A model generated the notes under the pieces. It did no database searches, was not told where the DNA came from, and saw nothing but the letters and a program-made list of their open reading frames with translations. Source: Gelidibacter sp039916245 (lineage in GTDB: Bacteria; Bacteroidota; Bacteroidia; Flavobacteriales; Flavobacteriaceae). From it: DNA of 13,165 nucleotides. Shown piece after piece: positions 6,826-13,165 of this stretch (position 1 is the stretch's first letter; every line of letters starts with the position of its first letter). Location: NCBI RefSeq assembly GCF_039916245.1, contig NZ_JBDSLS010000134.1:1-13165 (forward strand). The letters are read 5' to 3'. The position numbers were made by a program, and so were the translations under genes.

Positions 6826-6833
6826 TATCTTTG
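6826..6833 (+). promoter_or_regulatory. -7 promoter element upstream of the PhnA-like gene
   Basis: TATCTTTG is an exact TAnnTTTG match, followed by CA, as is common at Bacteroidota promoters. It predicts a start near 6840 and a leader of about 50 bases. No clear -33 TTG is present. Confidence 0.6.
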
Positions 6834-6889
6834 CACCGCAGAATTTTAGGTCTGCAATCGTTAATCTTAACTCGTAAATCAACAATCCC

Positions 6890-7468
6890 ATGAGCGTCCT
6901 TCAAATGCTTCAAGAGAGAAGCAACAGCACCTGCGAACTTTGTGGTTCAAAAGAAAATTTATCACAATACACCATTCCACCATCGTTAAACGAAAATGTG
7001 GCCAATGATGTGTTGGTTTGTAAAACCTGTTTGGATCAAATAGAAGGTAAAGTGGAGATGGATTCCAACCATTGGCGTTGTTTGAACGATAGCATGTGGA
7101 GTGAGCACGTGGCCGTTCAAATTATGGCATGGCGCATGCTTCAAAGATTGCGTGGCGAAGGTTGGCCAAAAGATTTGTTGGACATGATGTATCTTGATGA
7201 TGAGGCATTAGCCTTGGCAAGAGCAACTGGCGAGCATGAAGATGCAGCCAATAAAATCATCCATCGTGATGTGAATGGTGTGGTCTTGGAAGCAGGAGAT
7301 TCAGTCGTGTTGATCAAAGATTTAAAAGTGAAAGGTTCCAGTATGGTTGCCAAACAAGGCACTGCTGTTAGAAACATTCGATTGGATCATGAAAACGCTG
7401 AATTTATAGAAGGTAGAGTGGATGGTCAACAGATTGTGATCATCACGAAATACGTGAAGAAATCTTAG
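6890..7468 (+). CDS. PhnA/YjdM domain protein with N-terminal zinc ribbon
   Basis: 192 residues. The N-terminus carries two CxxC knuckles, CELC (Cys15/Cys18) and CKTC (Cys44/Cys47), forming a zinc ribbon. Residues 55-100 are a Trp/Met-rich helical linker (NHWRCLNDSMWSEH, MAWRML). Residues 124-192 are the PhnA/YjdM beta-barrel domain (VVLEAGDSVVLIKDLKVKG, then GTAVRNIRL, IEGRVDGQQIVI). Despite the old name, PhnA/YjdM proteins are not shown to act in phosphonate breakdown, and no phn genes are nearby, so the function is unknown. The protein is clearly longer than the roughly 110-residue E. coli YjdM because of the middle segment. A good -7 element lies 57 bases upstream, suggesting a single-gene transcript. 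There is no Shine-Dalgarno sequence. Confidence 0.88.
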   Translation: MSVLQMLQERSNSTCELCGSKENLSQYTIPPSLNENVANDVLVCKTCLDQIEGKVEMDSNHWRCLNDSMWSEHVAVQIMAWRMLQRLRGEGWPKDLLDMMYLDDEALALARATGEHEDAANKIIHRDVNGVVLEAGDSVVLIKDLKVKGSSMVAKQGTAVRNIRLDHENAEFIEGRVDGQQIVIITKYVKKS

Positions 7469-7720
7469 ACTTTTTAAGCAGAAATTTTTCTTTTGAAACT
7501 TGTCGACCTGCATTAGGAAAATAGATGATGGCTTTATTTTAAGATCGAACGCTGACCTGCCCGTCCGTTCAGGCGGGTGACGTTGATTAAGCGGAATTGC
7601 ACTAATTTTAATTGTTGATTAAAGGATTGACTTTCTTTGTGAAACTTTGTGTTTCCTTTGTGCAACTTTGCGTAACAGCTTTCTTTATTACTTAGATAGA
7701 TTCACATCACTTCAGGCACT
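7469..7720. other. intergenic region with hairpin and dispersed repeat, no gene
   Basis: No coding region is seen. An imperfect inverted repeat sits at about 7548-7584 (CTGCCCG, loop, CAGGCGGG core) with no following T-run. The CTTTGYGNNN decamer array is at 7635-7675. The rest is AT-rich without recognisable signals. Confidence 0.55.
7635..7675 (+). repeat. 10-bp periodic repeat CTTTGYGNNN (copy 2)
   Basis: The units are CTTTGTGAAA, CTTTGTGTTTC (one base longer), CTTTGTGCAA and CTTTGCGTAA, then CAGCTTTC. This differs from copy 1 at 3196 by only a few bases over about 45, so the two are members of the same dispersed family. Confidence 0.8.
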
Positions 7721-7864
7721 TCAATGATCGTCATCTTTCTTTCTAAACAACCCCAACCCCAAGGGTAGCATCAGAAAAAGAAAAAAGAACTTTCCAGACA
7801 TCACACCATAAATTGTGATTGCTGCTGCAATGGTCAATAAAATCCAGACGTATTTTGTTTTCAT
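7721..7864 (-). CDS. small two-helix membrane protein, 47 residues
   Basis: ATG at 7864-7862 and TGA at 7723-7721 give 47 residues. The sequence starts MKTKYVWILLTIAAAITIYG (first membrane helix, about 6-22). A short MSGK turn follows, then FFFLFLMLPLGLGLF (second helix, about 26-40) and the charged tail RKKDDDH. The pattern of two helices, a basic knot and an acidic end is typical of genuine short inner-membrane proteins, and a chance frame would rarely give it. Its start lies one base after the stop of the decayed AraC-type regulator on the same strand, so it was probably the second gene of that operon and may now lack its normal promoter. I do not know a function for it. Confidence 0.7.
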   Translation of the reverse strand: MKTKYVWILLTIAAAITIYGVMSGKFFFLFLMLPLGLGLFRKKDDDH

Positions 7865-7865
7865 T

Positions 7866-8125
7866 TTAAGTGTTGTTTTTTCTAAAGCTCATCGGAGTCT
7901 TGCTTAATGTCGATTTAAACTTTCGGTTGAAATTAACCATCACATCACCTTTTTTATAATAGCTAATGGTATCGCCCACAATCAGTGTGCCTTCGCCTTC
8001 CACAATAAAACACAGTTGGGTTCTTCATGCTGATGTAACTTATCATAAAAGGAAAGCGCTTCATCAATCTTAAAACAGAAAGCATCCTGATGAGGTTTTG
8101 GTATTTTAAAAGGGAGAACTTTCAT
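7866..8125 (-). pseudogene. decayed AraC-family regulator (frameshift plus large internal deletion)
   Basis: From ATG at 8125 the frame reads MKVLPFKIPKP...FYDKLHQHEE, the N-terminus of a cupin-type AraC regulator, and then leaves frame near 8018-8022. One base appears to be lost: restoring it gives HEETQLCFIVEGEGTLIVGD and KKGDVMV in the second frame. That frame then jumps directly to NFNRKFKSTLSKTPMSFRK and a stop at 7868-7866, which is the end of the AraC helix-turn-helix domain (compare the family's YFNRxFK...TPxxYR). The rest of the cupin and most of the DNA-binding domain, roughly 190 residues by comparison with intact members, are missing at about 7930-7940. The total of 260 bases is one short of a multiple of three, as expected. 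The product cannot be a working regulator. Confidence 0.8.
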
Positions 8126-8391
8126 GATGTGGAAATAAACTAAACCTATTCAAAAGTAGGGATATTATTTTTTTTAATGGATAATATACTACCAATTGTT
8201 ATTAGAATGGCTTTCAAATAACTAGAAATTTCTAACTTGATTTTTTTGTTGGAAGAAAATAATGGAGTAGAGTTGATAAGAATGAGGTTAGATGGTAAAT
8301 TAGCTTTAATTCAAATAATAAAAACAATACGTATAACTGTGGACTTTGACTATTTTACAAAGAAAACATTACTATAAATTAAAATTAAAAC

Positions 8392-10128
8392 ATGAAATTT
8401 TCAATCAACATTGTAATCATTTTAATGGTTTTCCTTTTTGGAATTGATACTGCAAATTCCCAAAACCCTTCTGTTTCCTTGGATAATTTGATAAAAGAGT
8501 ATGAGCAACATCAGGGATACGACTTTAAAACCTATCCTTTGGGATTGTTTACCAAGGATTATTTTAAGGCTGAAGCAGAATTTGCCGAGAAAACATTGAA
8601 CAAACTCTCTAAGATTACTACCGCTTATCTCACTGAAACCGAGCAAATCTCAGCTGAATTGTTAGCGTTCGTGCTGCAAGATAAAATCGATTATTACAAG
8701 TTTGAGCAATATCTGAATCCTTTATTATCAGACACAGGATTTCATACCAACCTAACCTATCAGGTAAGACCATTGACCAATTATGCGCAAGTAAAAAGCT
8801 ATTTGGACAGATTGAATGCCATTCCACAATTTGTAAGTCAGAATCTCAAAAATTTAAGAGAAGGCTTGAAAAAAGGCGTATCACAACCCATAATTATTTT
8901 TAAAGGCTACGAATCCACATATAACAATCATATTGTCGGAAATTTTGAGGACAGTTTTTATTATTCGCCATTTAAAAATTTACCAAACGACTTAACCAAA
9001 GCCCAAAAAGATTCTGTTTTAACTGCGGCTAAAATAACCATCGAAACTAAGGTTACTCCAGAATTTAAACGGATCAAGAACTTTTTCGAAACCGAATATT
9101 TTCCAAAAACCAGAACTTCGTTAGGGGTTTCTGAAACACCCAATGGCAAGGATTTCTATCAAAATAGAATCAATTTTTATACCACTAGCACGCAATATAC
9201 TGCAGAGGATATTCATCAAATTGGTTTAAGCGAAGTCGCTCGCATTAAGTCGGAAATGGAGCAAATTATCAAGGATTTGAAGTTTAAAGGAAGTTTTGCT
9301 GACTTCTTTCATTTTTTAAGAACAGACCAACAATTTTATGCTGAAACTCCTGAACAATTATTGATGATAGCGCGTGACATGGCAAAACGAGCCGATGCGC
9401 AATTGCCACGATACTTCAAACAGCTCCCTCGTAAACCTTATGGTGTAGCGCCTGTTCCCGATGCGATTGCACCAAAATATACCACAGGTCGCTATATTGG
9501 AACGTCAAAAGAAAGTACCGATCCGGGCTATTATTGGGTCAACACCTATGATTTACCAAGTCGAACCTTGTACACCTTGCCGGCGTTAACAGTGCACGAA
9601 GCCGTTCCTGGACATCACTTGCAAACCAGTTTGAATAGTGAATTGGGAGATAGTATACCGAGGTTTCGAAAAAACTTGTATTTGTCTGCCTATGGCGAAG
9701 GTTGGGGTTTGTATTCCGAGTTTTTAGCGGACGAAATGGGAATGTACACCACGCCTTATGAACAATTTGGGAAACTGACCTACGAAATGTGGCGCGCCTG
9801 TCGCTTGGTGGTCGATACCGGAATTCATGCCAAAGGATGGACGCGCGAACAAGTGGTTGACTATATGTCTTCAAATACGGCCTTGTCTTTACATGAGGTC
9901 CATACGGAAACGGATCGTTATATCTCTTGGCCAGGTCAAGCACTGTCTTATAAAATAGGCGAATTGAAAATTCGGGAACTACGTCAAAAAGCAGAAAAAG
10001 AATTAGGTCCAAAATTTAATATCAGAGATTTCCATGAAACTATTTTACAGCAAGGCACAGTGACTTTATCTATTATGGAGAAACGGGTTAACGATTATAT
10101 TGAGATAATTAAAACCAGGGTAAAATAA
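8392..10128 (+). CDS. secreted DUF885 family putative zinc metallopeptidase
   Basis: 578 residues, normal for the DUF885 family (PF05960). Residues 1-23 are a signal peptide (hydrophobic core, then TANSQ); there is no lipobox Cys, so it is probably soluble in the periplasm or carried by the outer membrane. The metal site is HEAVPGHHLQ with His402, Glu403, His408 and His409, and YGEGWGLYSE supplies Glu436. Further family marks are GWTREQVVDYM and SWPGQALSYKIG. Proteins of this family are predicted gluzincin-like peptidases of unknown substrate. The start is set by the signal peptide. It stands alone, with 266 bases of AT-rich DNA upstream (8126-8391) in which no clear promoter or gene is seen. 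All putative catalytic residues are present. Confidence 0.92.
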   Translation: MKFSINIVIILMVFLFGIDTANSQNPSVSLDNLIKEYEQHQGYDFKTYPLGLFTKDYFKAEAEFAEKTLNKLSKITTAYLTETEQISAELLAFVLQDKIDYYKFEQYLNPLLSDTGFHTNLTYQVRPLTNYAQVKSYLDRLNAIPQFVSQNLKNLREGLKKGVSQPIIIFKGYESTYNNHIVGNFEDSFYYSPFKNLPNDLTKAQKDSVLTAAKITIETKVTPEFKRIKNFFETEYFPKTRTSLGVSETPNGKDFYQNRINFYTTSTQYTAEDIHQIGLSEVARIKSEMEQIIKDLKFKGSFADFFHFLRTDQQFYAETPEQLLMIARDMAKRADAQLPRYFKQLPRKPYGVAPVPDAIAPKYTTGRYIGTSKESTDPGYYWVNTYDLPSRTLYTLPALTVHEAVPGHHLQTSLNSELGDSIPRFRKNLYLSAYGEGWGLYSEFLADEMGMYTTPYEQFGKLTYEMWRACRLVVDTGIHAKGWTREQVVDYMSSNTALSLHEVHTETDRYISWPGQALSYKIGELKIRELRQKAEKELGPKFNIRDFHETILQQGTVTLSIMEKRVNDYIEIIKTRVK

Positions 10129-10484
10129 TTTTCTGAAAACAGAGGGAGTTTCCAAAGAGGATTCTAAAGGACATTGATTTCGAGGTATATGGGTACAGGT
10201 TTGAACTTGAAATGGATGTTCAATACTACAAGTACGCTCTATATTAAACCCCGATTGGAGGCTTTTTTTTTAATATGGAGCTGCCCTGATGGGGTGGAGG
10301 ATGGGAACGGGAATAGGGAAATAAGTGTCAGAGCTAATTTCAGATAAAAAACAAATTTAAACTTGAATATAATTAATCCAAATCGAAAATTTTAAGTCAG
10401 TAAAGTCTTGATTTCTTGAGTTTCATCGTGTGAAAAAGAGCATTTCATTCAGTAAACCTATCAAAATACCGTTGGTCGAGAATA
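10129..10484. other. intergenic region with G-rich tract and weak terminator, no convincing gene
   Basis: A T-run of nine (10262-10270) follows a poor CCCC...GGAGG hairpin and could be a weak terminator for the DUF885 gene. A G-rich tract at 10291-10318 has four runs of three or more G. A 52-codon plus-strand frame (10189-10347) crosses both and has no recognisable family or RBS, so it is not called. The remainder shows nothing. Confidence 0.45.
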
Positions 10485-10516
10485 TTGCTGAGTTTAATTT
10501 TATTTTTTGATATTTG
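10485..10516 (+). promoter_or_regulatory. promoter of the STAS gene (-33 TTG, -7 GATATTTG)
   Basis: TTG at 10485-10487 is followed after 21 bases by GATATTTG (10509-10516), a seven-of-eight match to TAnnTTTG with near-standard spacing. The predicted transcription start near 10523 falls after the possible TTG codon at 10514, so translation should begin at the ATG at 10580. Confidence 0.5.
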
Positions 10517-10579
10517 CTTCATCCCCAATGGTTAATAGCTCGGAAAATCAAATTATTAACAATCTTAATCTGCGAAATT

Positions 10580-10861
10580 ATGGACTTACAAATTACTAGC
10601 CAAAACAACTTATTTCAAGTTACGGGAACACTTAATAAATTTAACGTACACCACTTTAAAAAAGAGTTTTCGAATATTTTTGACAAGCAAAATGCGTTGA
10701 CAATCAACATTCAAAACGTAACGAGTATTGACCGTTATGGGGTGAACGCTTTAGCACAACTGCATAATGAAGCACTTGTTAAGGGTAAAAAACTTTCCAT
10801 TATAGGCATGGGGTGTGATGATCTCTATGAGCATTTCAAATCGGAGGAGTCCGTAGCTTGA
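10580..10861 (+). CDS. small STAS domain protein (anti-anti-sigma factor-like)
   Basis: 93 residues from ATG 10580, matching the length of flavobacterial stand-alone STAS proteins. Extending to the TTG at 10514 would add 22 residues unlike the family and would place the start inside the promoter. The fold reads strand LFQVTGTLN, helix KKEFSNIF, strand ALTINIQNV, then the signature SIDRYGVNALAQLHNEA (49-65), then strand KLSIIGMG. In SpoIIAA-type antagonists the residue just before the conserved Gly is a phosphorylated Ser; here it is Tyr53 (D51-R52-Y53-G54), so control by a SpoIIAB/RsbW-type serine kinase is unlikely. No kinase or sigma factor gene is adjacent. The likely role is a protein-interaction module in the cytoplasm; the partner is unknown. 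Confidence 0.8.
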   Translation: MDLQITSQNNLFQVTGTLNKFNVHHFKKEFSNIFDKQNALTINIQNVTSIDRYGVNALAQLHNEALVKGKKLSIIGMGCDDLYEHFKSEESVA

Positions 10862-11018
10862 ATAGCAAGGTCTTACTTCAGTAATTTACCTCAAGCTATC
10901 AAGGTGTTTTCAACCAAATTTAAAATCGGCATTAGCAGCGTCTATAATTCTTTTAGGTTCCTATTATCAAGAGAAAGGATCAACTCAGTCTTCGATTTTT
11001 GATAGATCATAAATGACA

Positions 11019-11064
11019 AAAAAAGGCACGTCTTTATCAGCATTGATAGAGACGTGCCTTTTTT
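11019..11064. terminator. strong bidirectional intrinsic terminator
   Basis: Arms 11019-11039 and 11044-11064 pair over 21 positions (one G-T wobble) around the loop GCAT. The GC-rich part is GGCACGTCT/AGACGTGCC, flanked by A6 on one side and T6 on the other, so it works from either direction. It lies between the converging STAS (plus) and DUF4407 (minus) genes and should end both transcripts. The rest of the 10862-11121 gap shows nothing further. Confidence 0.92.
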
Positions 11065-11121
11065 GTTGATTTGCTAGCCGATAGACCCAGCCTTTGCTCC
11101 CGCAAAATTTAAGAAATACTT

Positions 11122-12222
11122 CTAAAGTGCGTTTTTTTGGTGCTTATAAAATGCATCGGCTTGGAGTTGCATGAGTTCTCTAGCACTTTTACGTTTGTAT
11201 TGATAGAGTTCGTCTTCTTCAGCAATATCGTTGTAAACTTTGTTATTGATCGCTATATCTGTTTTGAGCATGATGTTGCGCTCATTTACTTTCTGCTCAA
11301 CCCAGATTTTAACAGCCGTTTCTGCATCTTCCAATTTGAAATCATAAGTGCCTTTTGGCGATACTAATTTTGCGAAAATCGGAGACGTTTCTATCGCTAA
11401 AAACAATAGGAATATAAAGAAAGAGGGCAGCCAAGGCAAGCTGTCCAAAGCGGTAATACGTGCCATTAAACCATCAAAACCGTCAATAATAGGTTGTGAA
11501 TTTTCAACTTTGGTGGTGTAATCATTCTGCAATAGCAGCATTTGACTTTCAATACCTTTGATTTTTTCTTGATTGGTAGTTTTTAATTGCTGGAATTCGG
11601 CCAAGGCAACATCATGTTTGTCGCGTTTTTCCTTGTAAACTGGACCTTTTCCCAAACGTTGCGTTCCGGCGGTGCCTTCTGCTTCTGTGATATACGTGTT
11701 GTACAGCGCGTTGACTTCAGCTTCTTTAGTACTGATTTGTGTTTCTAATGACGTGATTTCGTTTTCTAAGGCATTTATAGTTGGGGCGAATTGTTGCGCG
11801 ATTTGATCCTTGTTGGCCAATGTCAAATCATTCTTCTGTTCCAAGAGGACTTGATTGATTTCCTTTTCGAAAATTTTCAGTTCTAAGGGTTTTGAAATCA
11901 CTATGGCGATAATCACGGCTAAGATAATTCGTGGGGTGGCTTGAATTAATTCATTGATGAAACTGTTTCTTTTTTTAATCGTAGAAACTATGAATCGGTC
12001 GAGATTAAAAATGAGCAAACCCCAAATTAAGCCAAAGCTTATGGCAATAAATGCATTGTCAAAAACAGTAAAAAGTGCATAGCTTGCGGCAATAGTAGCC
12101 ATTACGGCCGTAAAGAAAACGGTAGCGCCAATGCCGGCATATTTGTTTTGTTCGCCGTTGGAACATTGCTCCAAAATGTCAGTATCTGACCCAGAGCACA
12201 GGATGAAGAATTTTTTTAACAT
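11122..12222 (-). CDS. DUF4407 domain-containing membrane protein with coiled coil
   Basis: 366 residues matching the DUF4407 family. The N-terminus FFILCSGSDTDILEQC is the family signature, followed by membrane helices at about 29-52, 57-75 and 97-111. A long charged coiled coil (about 118-245, with ENEITSLETQISTKEAEV) then leads to a fourth helix at 264-286 (WLPSFFIFLLFLAIETSP) and a charged C-terminal tail. The first two helices are joined by only a few residues, and LDRFIVSTIKKR follows the second. It is an inner-membrane protein whose coiled coil lies on one side; no enzymatic motif is seen and the role is unknown. It converges on the STAS gene and shares its terminator. No clear TAnnTTTG promoter is seen upstream. 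The start is supported by the conserved N-terminus. Confidence 0.9.
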   Translation of the reverse strand: MLKKFFILCSGSDTDILEQCSNGEQNKYAGIGATVFFTAVMATIAASYALFTVFDNAFIAISFGLIWGLLIFNLDRFIVSTIKKRNSFINELIQATPRIILAVIIAIVISKPLELKIFEKEINQVLLEQKNDLTLANKDQIAQQFAPTINALENEITSLETQISTKEAEVNALYNTYITEAEGTAGTQRLGKGPVYKEKRDKHDVALAEFQQLKTTNQEKIKGIESQMLLLQNDYTTKVENSQPIIDGFDGLMARITALDSLPWLPSFFIFLLFLAIETSPIFAKLVSPKGTYDFKLEDAETAVKIWVEQKVNERNIMLKTDIAINNKVYNDIAEEDELYQYKRKSARELMQLQADAFYKHQKNAL

Positions 12223-12323
12223 AACGTCATTTTATTTTTTGATTGACCCTCGACTAAGCTCAGGATGGGCTGGCTATTAGAACGTTAAAGAGTCTGATTT
12301 GTTACACGTAATTATAAAAAAAA

Positions 12324-12356
12324 AGACCTCTCAGGTTTTAAAAACCGGAGAGGTCT
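12324..12356. repeat. REP-like 33-nt palindrome (copy D)
   Basis: Arms 12324-12339 (AGACCTCTCAGGTTTT) and 12341-12356 pair at 15 of 16 positions around a central A. It has the same length and core as the palindromes flanking the RAYT gene 7 kb away. It stands about 100 bases upstream of the DUF4407 gene, not directly after an intact gene. Confidence 0.8.
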
Positions 12357-12368
12357 GGTATAAAAAGT

Positions 12369-12491
12369 TTAAATAATATTAGTTTCCGAACGTTCAGGCT
12401 TGGTTGAGATATAAACTTTGGGCTGCTCTGTATCTACTTGCTTTGTCGAGATAGAAAGTTTCTTATTGTTTTTAAAATTTTATGTTTTCAT
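12369..12491 (-). pseudogene. possible decayed small peptide gene (internal stop)
   Basis: On the minus strand, ATG at 12491 gives MKT, then TAA, then 36 codons in the same frame: NFKNNKKLSISTKQVDTEQ, continuing with PKVYISTKPERSETNII and a stop at 12371-12369. The hydrophilic, non-repetitive composition and the MKT-x-NFKNNKKLS start look like a genuine short protein with one nonsense mutation (TAA in place of, for example, CAA). The start resembles leader sequences of short flavobacterial peptides only in a general way. The REP palindrome D lies 13 bases after its stop, in terminator position. The call is tentative and could be chance. Confidence 0.25.
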
Positions 12492-12515
12492 CTTGAGCAC
12501 TGATTTTTACTGCTT

Positions 12516-13117
12516 TTTTTTGGAAACGGATTTCACCGGTTTTCACACATAATATTTGTTTCTGCGAGATCATCCAGATGTTTGAAGCTAAATAGCCACA
12601 AATTCACAAATGTTTATAAAATTATTCGTGAATTTATGGCTATTTAAACTCTGTGCCTCCGCGGCTCTGCGAGAGATAAGGAAAGAAGGTTTTGATACCA
12701 ATGGAACGCAGATGACGCTGATTTTTTTGGACACGGATTTCACTGATTTTCACAGATAAGATATTTATTTCTACGAGAACACCCAAGAGTTGGAAACAAA
12801 AAAGGCGCAAATCCACAATTGTTTATAAAACTTATTCGTGAATTCGTGGCTATTTAAACTTTGCGCCTCCGCGCCTTTGCGAGAGATAAGGAATGAAGGT
12901 CTTGATGCCAATGGAACGCAGATGACGCTGATTTGTAGTGATTGACGCTGACTTTTTTGGACACGGATTTCACTGTACAAATAAGATATTTGTTTCTACG
13001 AGTACACCCAGAAGTTTGAAACAAAAAAGCCACAAATTCACAAATGTTTATAAAACTTATTTGTGAATTCGTGGCAATTTAAACTTTGTGCCTCCGCGCC
13101 TCTGTGAGGGACAAAAA
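12516..13117. repeat. three tandem copies of a modular intergenic repeat of about 210 bases
   Basis: Copies start at the same words (TTTTTTGGA(A/C)ACGGATTTCAC) at 12516, 12723 and 12953. Each has module a (GGATTTCACTGATTTTCACA-type words) and module b (GCCACAAATTCACAAAT ... TTCGTGAATTCGTGGC inverted repeat, then CTTTGCGCCTCCGCGCC and GCGAGAG). Copies 1 and 2 also have module c (CCAATGGAACGCAGATGACG). Copy 2 has about 22 extra bases (a second GACGCTGA word), and copy 3 lacks module c and one 10-base word of module a. In copy 3 the hairpin arms are 13029-13045 and 13059-13075, pairing at 16 of 17 positions. The region has no gene; the open frames across it are products of the repeat. Confidence 0.85.
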
Positions 13118-13119
13118 AC

Positions 13120-13165
13120 TTATTTACTCAACTCCGTAAAATACTTATAAAACAACGGAATCGTT
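13120..13165 (-). CDS. possible C-terminus of a gene entering from the right
   Basis: Fourteen sense codons followed by TAA (13122-13120) are open on the minus strand to the window edge, reading TIPLFYKYFTELSK. The composition is protein-like and it directly abuts the end of the repeat block, but the stretch is too short for a family assignment. Confidence 0.35.
   Translation of the reverse strand, partial: TIPLFYKYFTELSK

Noticed and set aside
7548..7584. hairpin around CTGCCCG/CAGGCGGG as a terminator for the PhnA-like gene
   Set aside because: The stem has several mismatches, no T-run follows, and it is about 80 bases from the stop.
9539..10012. 157-codon minus-strand open frame
   Set aside because: It is antisense to the conserved catalytic part of the DUF885 gene, has low-complexity Arg/Pro-rich text with no domain, and the plus-strand gene is intact.
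10189..10347. 52-codon plus-strand open frame
   Set aside because: It crosses a T-run and a G-rich tract, resembles no family and has no start signal.
10514..10579. 22-residue N-terminal extension of the STAS protein from a TTG
   Set aside because: The TTG overlaps the -7 promoter element and the extension is unlike the family; ATG 10580 gives the normal protein.
12771..12980. 69-codon minus-strand open frame
   Set aside because: It lies wholly in the tandem repeat block; the RKGAEAQ-type text is the translation of the repeat words and is a frequent spurious annotation in genomes with such repeats.

Overview
The window looks like chromosome of a low-GC member of the Bacteroidota, most likely Flavobacteriaceae. 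Three things point that way: the proteins (HemW beginning MSGIYIHIPFCKQACHYCDF, a DUF4407 membrane protein, a GT2 glycosyltransferase next to an LPG-synthase-like membrane protein, a short stand-alone STAS protein), matches to the Bacteroidota -7 promoter element TAnnTTTG, and the near absence of Shine-Dalgarno sequences. No tRNA, rRNA or CRISPR array was seen.

Layout. On the minus strand at the left edge is a two-gene unit: an LPG-synthase-like integral membrane protein whose stop overlaps the start of a GT2 glycosyltransferase (ATGA), the latter running off the window. Divergent from it is a plus-strand pair with no spacer, an outer-membrane beta-barrel protein and ruvC. A repeat-rich spacer follows (two different heptamer tandem repeats and a 10-bp periodic repeat), then hemW. 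Between hemW and a cyclase-family hydrolase gene sits a REP-associated tyrosine transposase (RAYT), bracketed on both sides by palindromes related to CTCTCAGGGTTT...AAACCCTGAGAG, with half copies placed as mirror images. Two more 33-nt copies lie elsewhere, after the mmcQ/yjbR gene and near 12.3 kb. This RAYT plus its REP family is the most interesting system in the window.

Further right come a YjbR-like protein, a PhnA/YjdM-type zinc-ribbon protein with a perfect TAnnTTTG promoter element, a decayed AraC-family regulator reduced by a frameshift and a large internal deletion, a 47-residue membrane protein directly behind it, a secreted DUF885 putative metallopeptidase, a small STAS protein (its start is best placed at 10580), a strong bidirectional terminator, and a convergent DUF4407 membrane/coiled-coil protein. 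The last 900 bases are almost free of genes. They hold another REP copy, a possible decayed small peptide gene and three tandem copies of a roughly 210-base modular intergenic repeat. The C-terminus of a minus-strand gene may enter at the right edge.

Most genes are housekeeping or single-function and do not form one pathway. The shared theme is intergenic: several repeat families populate nearly every gap, and one of them has its probable transposase here.
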